A stretch of 64,000 bases of DNA from an uncultured Chlorobiaceae bacterium (GTDB lineage Bacteria > Bacteroidota > Chlorobiia > Chlorobiales > Chlorobiaceae), in assembly GCA_903843305.1 (NCBI GenBank), contig CAIMPI010000035.1:1-64000 (forward strand), written 5' to 3'. Positions 24,901 to 34,855 of this stretch are shown piece by piece. A program made the translations under genes and the position numbers. The stretch's first letter is position 1, and every line of letters starts with the position of its first letter. The notes beneath the pieces were generated by a model. It had not been told where the DNA came from and made no database searches. It worked only from the letters and a program-made list of their open reading frames with translations.

Positions 24901-25644
24901 TCAACAGTTTATTGCTTCCGCTATTGCTTTTGCGAACCCTGGAGCGTCAAACGATTCGGGAATGATGTCTACCTGAAGGCCGAGTTTTTTTAGAGCGGTA
25001 GCGGTTGTTGTTCCGATGGCGGCAACTTTCACTTCATCAGGGATCGCTGTTGTACCCATGGCTTCAAAAAAATTGACAGCCGTCGATGGGCTGGTGAATG
25101 AGAGGCATGAGAGTCCGCCACTTTCAAGCAGCGATTTTATTTTTGCACTCTCTTCAAGAGATGGCGGCAGGTTTTCGTAAACAGTTAACTCGACACATTT
25201 CCCTCCCCGTTTGTTGATTACCTCAGGAATAGTACCCAATGAAAGGCTGCCCCTGATGAAAAGAAAGGAATGAGCACTGATGGTTTCGGTGTTGATCTCC
25301 TCCATTAGCGTGACCGCATCAGCAATTTTCGGTATTGGTTCGGTTGCTACGCCGTGTGCCGCAAGATCAGAAGAGGTTGTTTTCCCGACGGCCCAAACCT
25401 TGAGCTTTTGAAGGTTTTTCAGCTCATCAGGGCTCTCTTTCAGCAGCCTCTCCATGAAAAAGCTGACACTGTTGGGGCTTGTAAAAAAAACGCCATCAAA
25501 AAGGGTGAGGTCAGGAACTGACCAGCCGGAAACCGGCCTGATCTCGATTGTCGGAAAGACAACCGAGTTCAGACCATATTCTTCCAGTTTCTTTACAAAT
25601 GATGCTGCCTGATCTTTAGGGCGGGTAACAAGAACGGTTTTCAT
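24901..25644 (-). CDS. hemD: Uroporphyrinogen-III synthase
   Basis: A 247-residue protein. The family is divergent, but [65 protein letters not shown] and the C-terminal [16 protein letters not shown] are diagnostic. It closes hydroxymethylbilane to uroporphyrinogen III. Its ATG shares a base with the hemC stop (TGATG), indicating translational coupling. It is the last gene of the hemA-hemC-hemD unit. Confidence 0.9.
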   Translation of the reverse strand: MKTVLVTRPKDQAASFVKKLEEYGLNSVVFPTIEIRPVSGWSVPDLTLFDGVFFTSPNSVSFFMERLLKESPDELKNLQKLKVWAVGKTTSSDLAAHGVATEPIPKIADAVTLMEEINTETISAHSFLFIRGSLSLGTIPEVINKRGGKCVELTVYENLPPSLEESAKIKSLLESGGLSCLSFTSPSTAVNFFEAMGTTAIPDEVKVAAIGTTTATALKKLGLQVDIIPESFDAPGFAKAIAEAINC

Positions 25645-26585
25645 CAGCGAGTCTTGCGGATTTCCGACAGAATTTTTTCTGCACCCTGCTTCAAAAGCTC
25701 CTCGGCCAGTTCGATACCAGCTTGTTCAGCCTGTTCCGGTGAGGTAAGACCTGTTTTCGTAATTTCGTTATGTAATCCAACTTTGCCGTCAACTGATCCG
25801 ACATAGGCAAGCAGTTTTAGTGTGCTATTTTTAAACGAGCCGTAGGCGCCGATAGGGATCTGGCAACCACCCTGCAGATGACGAAGAAGAGCACGTTCAG
25901 CCCTGCAACAATATTCCGTTGTAGAATGGTTAAGGATTCTGACAATCTCTCGTGTCTGCTCATCGTCCACACGAGTTTCAATGCCGAGAGCACCCTGTCC
26001 TACAGCAGGAAGCATGACTTCGTGCGGAAGGATTTCGGAGATACGGTCGCTGAAATTCAGACGGTAGACACCTGCGTACGCAAGCATCATGGCATCAAAT
26101 TCACCGTTGTCAAACTTCTGGAAACGAGTATTGAGGTTGCCTCTGATATCGCGGATATCAAGGTCAGGACGCAGACTCAGTAACTGTGACATACGGCGCA
26201 GACTGCTTGTTGCCATTTTCGCGTTCTGCGGCAGATCTTTCAGCTTGACCCCATTTTTGGAAATGATGACATCCCTTGTGTCTTCGCGCTCTGTAAAAGA
26301 GGTGATGATAAGTCCTTCGGGAGTAGCTGTAGGCACATCTTTCAAGCTGTGAACCGCCAGGTCAATCTCTTTGGTAATCAGATGTTTTTCAATGTCCTTG
26401 GTGAAAAGTCCCATATCCCCGATTTTGGACAGAGGAGAGTCAAGAAGGACGTCACCGGTCGTTTTAACCAGTTTCAGGGTGATATCCAGTTCAGGGAAAT
26501 GCCTGGAAAGTTCCGCCTTAATGAATTCTGCCTGCCACAATGCAAGTGGGCTGGATCTGGTACCGATGATAAGCTGTTTTTTCAA
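25644..26585 (-). CDS. hemC: Porphobilinogen deaminase (hydroxymethylbilane synthase)
   Basis: A 313-residue protein: [54 protein letters not shown] and the dipyrromethane-binding Cys in [15 protein letters not shown]. It polymerises four porphobilinogens. It lies 19 bp downstream of hemA. Confidence 0.96.
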   Translation of the reverse strand: MKKQLIIGTRSSPLALWQAEFIKAELSRHFPELDITLKLVKTTGDVLLDSPLSKIGDMGLFTKDIEKHLITKEIDLAVHSLKDVPTATPEGLIITSFTEREDTRDVIISKNGVKLKDLPQNAKMATSSLRRMSQLLSLRPDLDIRDIRGNLNTRFQKFDNGEFDAMMLAYAGVYRLNFSDRISEILPHEVMLPAVGQGALGIETRVDDEQTREIVRILNHSTTEYCCRAERALLRHLQGGCQIPIGAYGSFKNSTLKLLAYVGSVDGKVGLHNEITKTGLTSPEQAEQAGIELAEELLKQGAEKILSEIRKTR

Positions 26586-26604
26586 AGCGATTACGGATTT
26601 TTAT

Positions 26605-27882
26605 TTAGTGTGACTGATTTGGTTCTTCAAGATCGAAAACGTTTCGCACAAGATTGACCCTGCTTGGTATGGAGTCAGTAGTGTCGATAGGAGCCTTGAG
26701 CATTTTGATGGGATGATGGAGGATTTTTTTCAGGATTCTGTCAGTCAAATGCTCCATTCTCTGAAGTTCTTCTTCGCTGACCTTGTAACGGTACCGTTCA
26801 AGCTCCTTCTCTTTGATTTCAATAAACTTTGACTGAAGATCCACAATAGTTGGCCGGACTTTCAAAGTATTGATCCATTGTCCGAAACCGATAAGCTCTT
26901 CTTCAATGATGGCATTGACCTTCGGCAGTTCGCGACTTCGTTTTTCAAGGTTTTTATCGATGATATGCTTCAGTGCATCAATATCCTTGAGGAACATGTT
27001 CTGCAGCTTTCCAATATCAGGATCAACATTTCGCGGTAATCCAAGATCAAGAATAATGACCGGCTTCAGCTTGCGCTTCAGCATGCTCTGGTGCATTTCG
27101 GCTTCAGTGAGAATGTATTCCTTTGTACTGACGGCTGTTATAAAAATATCGAACTCATGAAGATGATTTTTGAACGATTCAAACGGCAGCACCTGATTTG
27201 TGCCGAGTTCTTCGGCAAGAGCTTCGGCTTTGGAGAGAGTCCGGTTCGTTATGACAATATTGCGGGCATTTTTCTGAAAGATATGTTTCGCCGCCAGTTC
27301 GCCGGTTTCGCCTGCGCCTATAAGCAGAACCTTCTTGAGCGAAAGATTGGAGAATATCTTCTGGGCAAGCTCTACGGCAGCATAGCTGACCGAAACAGCG
27401 CCCTCCATGATTTTGGTTTTTGTCTTGACCTTCTTGGCAACACTGAAGGCGGTGTGGCAGAGACGGGTGAGCAGGATGCCTGCGGTCTGTGACTCAGCAG
27501 CAATGCGGTAGGCATTTTTTACCTGACCAAGAATCTGGCCTTCACCAAGAACAAGCGAATCAATTGCGCTTGCCACCTCAAAAATATGACGTGCTGTGCC
27601 ACAGTAAAAACGGTTGAAAAAGTGCTCCGGGCGAACCTCCTTGCGAGCATCCTTAAAGGAGATAAGATATTCCTTGAGAAACTCTCCAGTGACCTCTTGC
27701 ATTGCAGGAACAACATAGAGTTCCGTACGGTTGCAGGTGGAAATCACCATGGCTTCATGAGCAAGGCCGCTGGAAATAAGGCCGGTAATGAACTCCTTGT
27801 TCTGAACTTCTGAAAGGGAGATTCTTTCACGGATTTCAATAGGTGCGGTCTTGTGGTTGACACCAACTGAAATGATGTTCAT
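26605..27882 (-). CDS. hemA: Glutamyl-tRNA reductase
   Basis: Start at 27882 ([20 protein letters not shown]), because the extension to 27918 is not conserved-looking. The 425 residues contain the catalytic Cys in [25 protein letters not shown], the NADPH site [17 protein letters not shown] and [11 protein letters not shown]. It makes glutamate-1-semialdehyde, so ALA is formed by the C5 pathway. Clustered with hemC and hemD, and probably with the upstream HemX/CcsA-like membrane protein. Confidence 0.95.
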   Translation of the reverse strand: MNIISVGVNHKTAPIEIRERISLSEVQNKEFITGLISSGLAHEAMVISTCNRTELYVVPAMQEVTGEFLKEYLISFKDARKEVRPEHFFNRFYCGTARHIFEVASAIDSLVLGEGQILGQVKNAYRIAAESQTAGILLTRLCHTAFSVAKKVKTKTKIMEGAVSVSYAAVELAQKIFSNLSLKKVLLIGAGETGELAAKHIFQKNARNIVITNRTLSKAEALAEELGTNQVLPFESFKNHLHEFDIFITAVSTKEYILTEAEMHQSMLKRKLKPVIILDLGLPRNVDPDIGKLQNMFLKDIDALKHIIDKNLEKRSRELPKVNAIIEEELIGFGQWINTLKVRPTIVDLQSKFIEIKEKELERYRYKVSEEELQRMEHLTDRILKKILHHPIKMLKAPIDTTDSIPSRVNLVRNVFDLEEPNQSH

Positions 27883-27983
27883 AGCAGAGTTGTTTAAGTG
27901 ATCTGATACCAAGTTCAATGCACAAGAAATACCAAGAGTAAGAATATATCCTAAAAGGCCATATTTTCAAATACAAGTCACTC

Positions 27984-28829
27984 TTAAAAGGTCGCCCCAT
28001 GGAATGTCGGTGAAAAGAAAGTCATCAAAACGATCAATATGGTAATGAAGAGGAACAGAAAAATGAAGAGATAGGCCATGTGTTTGATATCCCATCCAAT
28101 GATCGGCTTAATGATAATGCCAGTACCGTAAAGCAGCCAGATAATGACAAGAGTGACAAGTTTTGGTTCAAAAAGAGTTATCGCTTCACCTGAAGCCCTT
28201 TGCTCCAGGATACCGGCAAAAATGGTAATCGTGAGAAAAAGAAATCCCAGAGAGACAGCGTGCATGGTAAGTTTTTCAAGAATCTCAAGATTCGGCAGGC
28301 GCTGGAAGAACAGTTCAAATCGATTTTGCTGAATCTGGCGGAAGAGAAGCAGATAGAGAATACTGTAGATGCCGGCAATTGCAATTGCGCTGAAACCAAA
28401 GATAGCGGCAATAAGGTGCACACCAATTCCAACTCCACTGAAGGTGATACCCGTGGTCTGAATTTGTGTTGTCAGAATTGATGAGATAAGCTGTGCCCCT
28501 GCAGCAAAAGAGATGATAAAAAAGCCCGTTTTGTCACTTTTTGTGGTAAACTCGGTAAAAAGATAGGTGGTGGTCAGCGTAAGACCTACCATGGTCATCA
28601 GATTTACCGTTGAATAGCTGATTTTATAGCCTTCAAGGGAGGTCAGAAGTCCGAGATAGACAATATGAGTCAGAACAGTCACAACAAGAAGTGGTTGTTT
28701 GAACCTTTTGGCGAGCGGCATATCCCCGAAAAAATGTGCGCCATACAAAAAAGTTGTTACCAGGTAAAGTATTGAAACAAGCTGGTTAAGAACCAGCAAC
28801 GGAAGATTGTTGAGCAGGATATTATGCAT
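27984..28829 (-). CDS. CcsA/HemX-like cytochrome c assembly membrane protein
   Basis: A 281-residue protein of about eight hydrophobic helices with no large soluble domain. The central GVGIGVHLIAAIFGFSAIAI and the C-terminal LLYGTGIIIKPIIGWDIKHM fit the CytC_asm family, in which HemX sits just upstream of hemA in many bacteria. It may handle haem delivery or influence HemA level. The tryptophan-rich WWD loop of true CcsA is not apparent, favouring the HemX side. 101 bp separate it from hemA. Confidence 0.75.
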   Translation of the reverse strand: MHNILLNNLPLLVLNQLVSILYLVTTFLYGAHFFGDMPLAKRFKQPLLVVTVLTHIVYLGLLTSLEGYKISYSTVNLMTMVGLTLTTTYLFTEFTTKSDKTGFFIISFAAGAQLISSILTTQIQTTGITFSGVGIGVHLIAAIFGFSAIAIAGIYSILYLLLFRQIQQNRFELFFQRLPNLEILEKLTMHAVSLGFLFLTITIFAGILEQRASGEAITLFEPKLVTLVIIWLLYGTGIIIKPIIGWDIKHMAYLFIFLFLFITILIVLMTFFSPTFHGATF

Positions 28830-29000
28830 TCGATTAGTTCAGGCAAAAAATATGGAATACTAAAATTGGTTGTTTCGAACTCAGCATCAGACCAGCAAGA
28901 AATAAGCCATGTCCAAGGATTCTGGCCATAGTTACTAATAAATAATGTATATTCCGGCGATCACGAGGTACCAAATATACTTATTATTACAAGGAAAAAG

Positions 29001-30827
29001 ATGAGATCCACAAAGAATATCAGAAATATAGCCATTATTGCTCACGTTGACCATGGAAAAACAACTCTCGTTGATTCTATTTTTCAAAAGACAGGGGCAT
29101 TCAGGGATAACCAGCAGGTAAATGTGAGGGTGCTTGACTCCAACCCTCAAGAGAGAGAGCGAGGCATTACCATATTTTCAAAAAATGCAGCAGCAGTCTA
29201 TAAAGATCACAAAATCAATATTGTTGATACACCGGGACATGCCGACTTTGGTGGAGAGGTTGAGCGGATTCTGCAGATGGTCGATGGAGTCCTTCTTCTG
29301 GTCGATGCATTTGAAGGCCCGATGCCCCAGACCAAGTTTGTACTACGCAAAGCCCTTGAGCTGCATCTGAAGCCAATCGTGGTCATCAACAAAATTGATC
29401 GTCCCCAGTCTGATCCAGTCAAGGTTCACGATCAGGTGCTTGATCTTTTTATTGCCCTTGGCGCCGAAGAGCATCAGCTTGATTTCCCCTATATCTTTAC
29501 ATCGGCTAAAAATGGTGTTGCCAAATACAGCATGGAGGACGAGGATGGCGATATGAGCCTGCTTCTCGACATGATCGTCAAGGAGATACCGCCACCAATC
29601 GCACATGATGACGGAGGCTTCCAGATGCTGGTGACCACGCTTGACTATAGCGATTATATCGGCAAGATAGCCATTGGCCGTATCCAGCGCGGCAAGGTCA
29701 GTCCCGGCAGTCAGCTCGCCGTAGTTGGGCCTGATGGTGTTGTGGGGAAGGGGACAGTAACAAAAGTTTTCCTTTTTGACAAGCTTCAGAAAATTGAGTC
29801 CAAAGAGGCGACATCTGGTGATATTATAGCTATTGCCGGTATACCGGATGCCACTGTAGGAATGACCCTTGCCTCTGTTGACGATCCTGTATCACTTGCC
29901 TCTTTTGACATCAGCAAGCCGACACTCTCCATGCTCTTTTCGGTAAATGATTCGCCTTTTGCAGGGCTGGAGGGCAAAGAGGTTACCAGCCGCAAAATTC
30001 GCGAGCGACTGATGAAAGAGAAGATGACCAATGTTGCGCTCAACGTCGAAGAGACTGACAGTGCCGATACCTTCCGCGTTTCAGGAAGGGGAGAGCTTCA
30101 CCTCTCTGTGCTTATTGAGACCATGAGGCGTGAAGGTTATGAGCTTGCCATCTCAAGGCCGGAGGTTATCATGCACGACGATGAGGATGGCAACCTTCTT
30201 GAGCCGATTGAGCATGTCACCATAGATATTCCGGAAGAGTACACCGGTGTGATTATCGAAAAGATGGGTCGCAGAAAGGCCGAAATGACCCACATGGGCA
30301 CGCTCCGTGGAGGAATGGTCAGGATTGAATTTGAAATTCCTACAAGAGGCCTTATCGGCTACAACCTTGAGTTTACCACCGATACCAAAGGCGAGGGCAT
30401 GTTGTCACATGTCTTTTATAACTACCAACCCTTCAAGGGCAAGCTTCCTTCGCGTGAGACTGGCGCGCTTGTTGTCTCCGAGGCGGGTATCTGCGTTGCT
30501 TATGCTCTGAGCGCTCTTGAAGATCGCGGCACCTTCTTTGTGTCACCGAATACCAAGGTGTATGGTGGAATGATTGTTGGTGAGTCAACAAGAGGTCTTG
30601 ATATTACCCTCAATGTCTGCAAAACGAAAAAGCTGAGCAACATGCGCTCTTCGGGTACCGATGAGTCGCTTCGTCTCACTCCACCAAAAATCCTTTCGCT
30701 CGAACAGGCGCTTGAGTTTATCAACGATGATGAATTGCTGGAGGTAACACCCCAGAGCATCAGGCTCAGAAAGAAGATTCTTGATGCAAACCTAAGGGCA
30801 AAAGCCACCAAAAAGGCGAATGCCTAA
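29001..30827 (+). CDS. typA: Ribosome-associated translational GTPase TypA/BipA
   Basis: A 608-residue protein with all five G motifs: [39 protein letters not shown] and SAKNG. EF-G-like domains III and V follow, and then the BipA-specific C-terminal domain ([20 protein letters not shown] then [20 protein letters not shown]). It acts on 50S assembly and stress adaptation. Monocistronic, with AAGGAAAAAG before the ATG. Confidence 0.96.
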   Translation: MRSTKNIRNIAIIAHVDHGKTTLVDSIFQKTGAFRDNQQVNVRVLDSNPQERERGITIFSKNAAAVYKDHKINIVDTPGHADFGGEVERILQMVDGVLLLVDAFEGPMPQTKFVLRKALELHLKPIVVINKIDRPQSDPVKVHDQVLDLFIALGAEEHQLDFPYIFTSAKNGVAKYSMEDEDGDMSLLLDMIVKEIPPPIAHDDGGFQMLVTTLDYSDYIGKIAIGRIQRGKVSPGSQLAVVGPDGVVGKGTVTKVFLFDKLQKIESKEATSGDIIAIAGIPDATVGMTLASVDDPVSLASFDISKPTLSMLFSVNDSPFAGLEGKEVTSRKIRERLMKEKMTNVALNVEETDSADTFRVSGRGELHLSVLIETMRREGYELAISRPEVIMHDDEDGNLLEPIEHVTIDIPEEYTGVIIEKMGRRKAEMTHMGTLRGGMVRIEFEIPTRGLIGYNLEFTTDTKGEGMLSHVFYNYQPFKGKLPSRETGALVVSEAGICVAYALSALEDRGTFFVSPNTKVYGGMIVGESTRGLDITLNVCKTKKLSNMRSSGTDESLRLTPPKILSLEQALEFINDDELLEVTPQSIRLRKKILDANLRAKATKKANA

Positions 30828-30828
30828 T

Positions 30829-30965
30829 TCTGGAAGAAGAGTCTTTTCAGTTGTGTCCGGGCGCTTTCAAAAAGTTTCCGGACGGCTGATTCCTCTTGAT
30901 AGATTATTTTAGCAATAACACTTACAGCTCTTTTCTCCTGCTCCACCACCCGATTATGGAACGAT
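30829..30965 (-). pseudogene. bchX C-terminal remnant
   Basis: The minus strand reads VVEQEKRAVSVIAKIIYQEE then SAVRKLFESARTQLKRLFF. The intact BchX at 32169-33272 ends MAEQEKRAVSEIAELTNREE, SAVRELLASARRELRRLFF. About 40 residues align without gaps, including the very end of the protein. No upstream BchX sequence is recognisable beyond about 30965. It is either a decayed second copy or a segment left by a rearrangement between typA and the bch operon. It has no start codon and no function. Confidence 0.8.
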
Positions 30966-31585
30966 TCCGGTGGAACTCACCGAAAAGCAGTGCTTCAAAC
31001 AATACAGGGCAATCAGCTCGGAAAATATCCCTTCCGCCATCGGTGAGCGGCAGATGTTTTCATAGCAGATGAAGAGGATTGAATTCATGATGCCATTTGC
31101 CGTTCACCTCGATGATATGCAAAAACAACAATCAGTCACAAAATATTGGCAGATATAAAGCGGTCTCCCATCGTTTTTTCTTAAATGCCGTAGGCATGGT
31201 ATATTGGTAGAAACCAGCATAACTCTGTCCCCTCTTTTCTTCCTTTCAAGCTTGGAGAATCGATAAAGGAATATTTGCAGCTCCCTCCAGCTCATTGATA
31301 AATACTCCAGAGTTTCTATTTTACAGAAAAGAAGGCACTTCCTGAATTGTTATAAAGAAACAAACTGTCTTCTTTTTGCGGAAGTAGGCGGATCAGTCTA
31401 AACAATGTTAGACCAATAAATACTGTTTCAAGGAAAAAAGAACGCTGCGTTATTATCCTTGAAACAATGCCCGCAATTGATTGATAATTTACATGACTTG
31501 CCGATTCTTGGTTCTCGTCGGGATGAAACCACAGTAACGCTTGAGAAGATGACGCCGAGGTTACGTGGGTCAAAGGAGATCCGAT
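30966..31585. other. Degenerate intergenic region
   Basis: About 600 bp with no supported gene. It holds the variable-stem hairpin repeat at 31185 and its conserved downstream sequence to about 31330 (ending CCAGAGTTTCTATTTTACAG), which is shared with the last 90 bases of the window. The rest shows short broken frames only. Confidence 0.4.
31185..31220 (+). repeat. Dispersed variable-stem hairpin repeat, copy 1
   Basis: ATGCC-GTA-GGCAT (31185-31197) followed by GGTATATTGGTAGAAACCAG. Same architecture as the copies at 36671, 63866 and 63918: a 5-bp stem, 3-nt loop, then a fixed tail. The match to copy 4 continues beyond the tail (AGCATAACTC and later CCAGAGTT...TTACAGAAA). Confidence 0.65.
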
Positions 31586-31837
31586 TTACCTTTTTACAAT
31601 GGCATGTTCAATTGCCTGACGGATAAAACGTTGATACGGTATCCCTTCTATGCTTGCTCTTTGTTGTACTGCAGAGAGGAGTTCTTCAGAAAGCCGAATA
31701 TTGATGGATTTACTTTTTGGTTTGAATTCGAACTGAACAAGCTTGCCACCAGATAAGTCATAGTTGCTTAAATCTTCATTGGCGACAAATGCCTCAGCCT
31801 CATCATCACTGTGAAATGTCGGGACTCTCTTTTTCAT
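31586..31837 (-). CDS. brnA: BrnA/CopG-type antitoxin
   Basis: An 83-residue protein. An acidic N-terminal half (about 10-45) is followed by a ribbon-helix-helix DNA-binding domain, INIRLSEELLSAVQQRASIE then GIPYQRFIRQAIEHAI. BrnA antitoxins bind BrnT and repress their own operon. It overlaps the end of the brnT frame by 32 bp. The toxin is broken (see 31806-32120), so this antitoxin is probably an orphan by function. Confidence 0.85.
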   Translation of the reverse strand: MKKRVPTFHSDDEAEAFVANEDLSNYDLSGGKLVQFEFKPKSKSINIRLSEELLSAVQQRASIEGIPYQRFIRQAIEHAIVKR

Positions 31838-32120
31838 AAGCAGTTATCTCTTTTTTGTGCATATATCTTGCGCTGATTGGTCTTATCAATATTTTCTTAT
31901 CGTTGTTCCGTAACGTGAAAACGATGAACACGTATCAATCTTCCTGAGTTCTACCGATTGCCTTGAATCTTCGCTCTTCATGAGAATGGCTTTCATCGGG
32001 TAAAATCTTGACGGGACGAGTAAATAAATCCTCAATGGTTTGTGTTGTAACACCGTGCGTCAGGCATTTTTCTCGATTTCCCTCATCCCACTGAAATCCA
32101 GAGACCTCGCGGTGTTTCAT
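31806..32120 (-). pseudogene. brnT: brnT toxin with internal stop codon
   Basis: The frame starts MKHREVSGFQWDEGNREKCL and shows the BrnT pattern DEGNREKCLTHGV, DLFTRP, DESHSHEERRFKAIGRT. A TGA at 31935-31937 stops it after 61 residues. Beyond the TGA the same frame continues YVFIVFTLRNNDKKILIRPI, SARYMHKKEITAYE to a natural TGA at 31806-31808, overlapping brnA. This is exactly the missing BrnT C-terminus (FxxxFTxR, RxISARxAxKKE). One nonsense change therefore inactivates the toxin, unless the TGA is read through or is a sequencing error. Confidence 0.8.
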
Positions 32121-32127
32121 TAATGTA

Positions 32128-32156
32128 TTATATGCGTTTGTATATACGTTTCCAAG
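32128..32156 (-). promoter_or_regulatory. brnTA promoter with GTATATAC palindrome
   Basis: On the minus strand TTGGAA (-35) and TATAAT (-10) are separated by 17 bp, with the -10 close to the brnT ATG. The palindrome GTATATAC (32141-32148) lies between them, placed for autorepression by the ribbon-helix-helix antitoxin. Confidence 0.6.
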
Positions 32157-32168
32157 AAGAGTATGACA

Positions 32169-33272
32169 TTATCCCTCAAAAAACAACCGCCGTAGCTCTC
32201 TCCTGGCGCTCGCAAGCAGCTCCCGTACCGCTGATTCCTCCCTGTTGGTCAGTTCAGCAATCTCGCTCACGGCTCTCTTTTCCTGTTCAGCCATCTGGTA
32301 TACCTCTTTTTCTTCAGCTCCAAGCTTTTCAATGCATTGCTGCATCTTCAGGTTATCACTGACAAGAGCACTACTGTTTTTCGGATTGAAAAGACTTCCT
32401 TTTTGTCCAAAAAGTTCGTCAGCCGTTGCCGCAAGCGGGGCGTCATTACTGACCTCACCAAAAATCCGGACAAACCCCATAAAGTCAAGCCCTACAGCGT
32501 CACAGGGGGTGATGCGGTTGTCGAGAATATCGCTGGCAAGTCTCTGAAACTTCTCTTGCAACTCAGGCAGTCTGACGGCAAAGTCGAAACCGTCATCCTT
32601 GTCGCGAGCTTCGGCACTGTAGGGGACTTTCATCAACACGGTGATACCGGCAGCTTCGGCGTATTTTTCCGCAATGCCACTACCGTCGTCACGATTGATG
32701 ATCAGCCCAAGCAGCCGCGATTGTCCTCCAATGGTTTTGAAATAGTTATTCGCCTGGCAGATATTGTTTGCTGTAAAAATGGATTGCCGATCATTGTTTG
32801 TGACCAGAATAACCTCCTCGCTGAGCGAACGGGCCAAGGGTGTCGCAAATCCTCCGCAGACAACATCTCCAAGAAAGTCCATGAGAATGATGTCAATATC
32901 CCACTTGAAGATTCCTAGTTTTTCAAGCACATCAAATCCAGAAATAATACCCCTTCCTCCGCACCCACGGCCAACCTGTGGACCGCCAAGTTCAATGCCA
33001 TAAATGGGCTGTGGAAAGTCAGGTATATTTCGGCGAAAGACAATATCACTGATTGAGACCTGCTGGTTCAATGCGTTTTTGGTCGCAAAAACATCAGTTA
33101 CCGTTGGGAGCGGAATGCCTCCGAAGAGGGAAGTTGTAGAGTCGTGCTTCGGGTCACAGCCAAGTTGCAGTACCCGTTTGTTCATCATGGCAAACGTCGC
33201 GCTTAGGTTCGTTGTCGTGAAACTTTTGCCAATGCCGCCCTTGCCGTAAATCGCTATGGTTTTTGCTGTCAT
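32169..33272 (-). CDS. bchX: Chlorophyllide a reductase iron protein BchX
   Basis: A 367-residue NifH-like ATPase: Walker A YGKGGIGKSFTTTNL, LGCDPKHDST, and the two [4Fe-4S] cysteines in GRGCGGRG and GDVVCGGFATPL. BchX donates electrons to BchYZ to make bacteriochlorin rings. BchL is the close alternative, but the C-terminal extension (about 290-367, ending EESAVRELLASARRELRRLF) and the bchF-bchC neighbours indicate BchX. It is third in the operon bchF-bchC-bchX, starting 10 bp after bchC. A decayed copy of its 3' end lies at 30829. Confidence 0.9.
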   Translation of the reverse strand: MTAKTIAIYGKGGIGKSFTTTNLSATFAMMNKRVLQLGCDPKHDSTTSLFGGIPLPTVTDVFATKNALNQQVSISDIVFRRNIPDFPQPIYGIELGGPQVGRGCGGRGIISGFDVLEKLGIFKWDIDIILMDFLGDVVCGGFATPLARSLSEEVILVTNNDRQSIFTANNICQANNYFKTIGGQSRLLGLIINRDDGSGIAEKYAEAAGITVLMKVPYSAEARDKDDGFDFAVRLPELQEKFQRLASDILDNRITPCDAVGLDFMGFVRIFGEVSNDAPLAATADELFGQKGSLFNPKNSSALVSDNLKMQQCIEKLGAEEKEVYQMAEQEKRAVSEIAELTNREESAVRELLASARRELRRLFFEG

Positions 33273-33282
33273 CAGGCAGGGC

Positions 33283-34254
33283 TTATGATTTGTTATCTGT
33301 TTTCCATAGCAGGATCATTTTCAGGCAGTCCGGATCGGTGAAGGCCTGCACATACGCCTCCGTGATATCCTTCTCAACGGTATGTTGGTGAGTGAAAATT
33401 CTTTCGGCATTGAGTTGGTGCTGGGCGATAAGCTCCTTGACCCGATCCAGATCACCTTTAGCCCACTGTCTGGCGGCAATGAAGGAGAGCTCTTTCTGAA
33501 AAGCCTGGGAGTAGTCGATGTTGATTCTCTGATAATATCCCCCAAAAATCACCATTCCGTGAAATTTCAGAAACCGGAGACCAGTATCAATCGCACTCAT
33601 GATGCCGGTACTGTCTATAAGCACGTCAAACTCATGTCCAGCCAGTGCTGCAGAAACGTCTTCCGTTTCAGGGTCAACTTTCAGGTCGGCAGATGAGAGG
33701 TTCAGTCTGTTTCTGTTGGGTTCAGTTGCTGCGACCAGTTTTGCGCCCATAAGTTTTGCCAGTTCTGCGGCGAGAATCCCGACGGCTCCCTGGCCGAGCA
33801 CCAGTACTTTCTTGTTTTGAACCTGTGCGAGATCAACTATGTGGAGGGCTGTAGCGCCAAGCGGCAGGGCAATGCCAGACTCGGGATGATCGATATTGTC
33901 CAGCACAGTAATACTGTCGACAGGGCAGACAATATACTCCGATGCTCCACCAAAAGCAGCATTGACTCCTTCATAACCGAATGATCCTGCCACATAGGCA
34001 AACTTGCCGATCAGGCTCTCGTTGACATGCTCACCAACCTGAATGATCTTTCCCACTGTTTCATAGCCGGGAATAAAGGGGAAGATAAAGGGAGGGGAAG
34101 GAATAAGGCCGTTATAGGCCATTTTTTCCGTGCCGGTACTGATTGACGACCACCAGGTTTCAACCAGTACATCTGTTGATGAGAGTGGCTTCAGGCTGAC
34201 TTCACAGAGTTCAATCTGTCGGATGCCGCTGAAGACAATGGCTTTTGCTTTCAT
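33283..34254 (-). CDS. bchC: Bacteriochlorophyllide dehydrogenase BchC
   Basis: The start ATG at 34254 (MKAKAIVFSGIRQIELCEVS) is preferred over a TTG at 34272. The 323 residues form a medium-chain dehydrogenase with WWSSISTGTEKMAYNG and the nucleotide site KVLVLGQGAVGILAAELAKL. It oxidises the 3-hydroxyethyl group to 3-acetyl in bacteriochlorophyll a synthesis. It is the middle gene of bchF-bchC-bchX, with the upstream bchF stop 24 bp away. Confidence 0.9.
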   Translation of the reverse strand: MKAKAIVFSGIRQIELCEVSLKPLSSTDVLVETWWSSISTGTEKMAYNGLIPSPPFIFPFIPGYETVGKIIQVGEHVNESLIGKFAYVAGSFGYEGVNAAFGGASEYIVCPVDSITVLDNIDHPESGIALPLGATALHIVDLAQVQNKKVLVLGQGAVGILAAELAKLMGAKLVAATEPNRNRLNLSSADLKVDPETEDVSAALAGHEFDVLIDSTGIMSAIDTGLRFLKFHGMVIFGGYYQRINIDYSQAFQKELSFIAARQWAKGDLDRVKELIAQHQLNAERIFTHQHTVEKDITEAYVQAFTDPDCLKMILLWKTDNKS

Positions 34255-34278
34255 AACTTTGTGCTCTGTCAACAGTGA

Positions 34279-34752
34279 TTAGATCGCCTGACGCTGTTTG
34301 AGTTTTTTTTCATTATGCTTTTCCAGAAGCAGACGGATGACGAATTGCGCAGCATTGACAAGATAACTGAGATAGGCGAGCAGCGCAGTCCAGATAAGGG
34401 TGCTTTCATCGAGCCCCATAAAGAACAGGATAAAGTACGACAAGTGTACGATCATTGCTATGGCGCTTCCGAAATCTTCCCAGAAGAATTCATGAGCAAA
34501 GGCAAACTGACCGAAAACCTCAAGTTCAAAAAAGCCGCCTGTTACAAAAATCAGTACCAGCATGAGGGTTTTCAGGGTGACAAAAAAGGTGATCCAGGCG
34601 AAGTTGTCGATCCCGTTGTGGGATTGGTAGAGCCAGGTGACCGTCAGGCCTGCAAGAAACATGACGAACTGGATAGGTGCAAGGATTCCCTGCACTTTTG
34701 TCCAGACCGATGCGTTTCTTCGTTCAAGCTGCTCGGGAGTGTAACGGGGCAT
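34279..34752 (-). CDS. bchF: 3-vinyl bacteriochlorophyllide hydratase BchF
   Basis: A 157-residue membrane protein with four hydrophobic segments. It begins MPRYTPEQLERRNASVWTKV then QGILAPIQFVMFLAGL, the standard BchF opening, with FAHEFFWEDFGSAIAMIVHL in the middle. It hydrates the 3-vinyl group. In green sulfur bacteria this feeds both bacteriochlorophyll a and the chlorosome pigments, with BchV as paralogue. First gene of the operon. Confidence 0.9.
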   Translation of the reverse strand: MPRYTPEQLERRNASVWTKVQGILAPIQFVMFLAGLTVTWLYQSHNGIDNFAWITFFVTLKTLMLVLIFVTGGFFELEVFGQFAFAHEFFWEDFGSAIAMIVHLSYFILFFMGLDESTLIWTALLAYLSYLVNAAQFVIRLLLEKHNEKKLKQRQAI

Positions 34753-34855
34753 AAAACAATAAGTTCAGTGAAGATGGTTGAAATTCTTTAACTGCTTTGT
34801 AAAAAAGTGGTTGAATATAGTAAAAATAGATGCAGGCGACAAGCGGGACTCTTTT

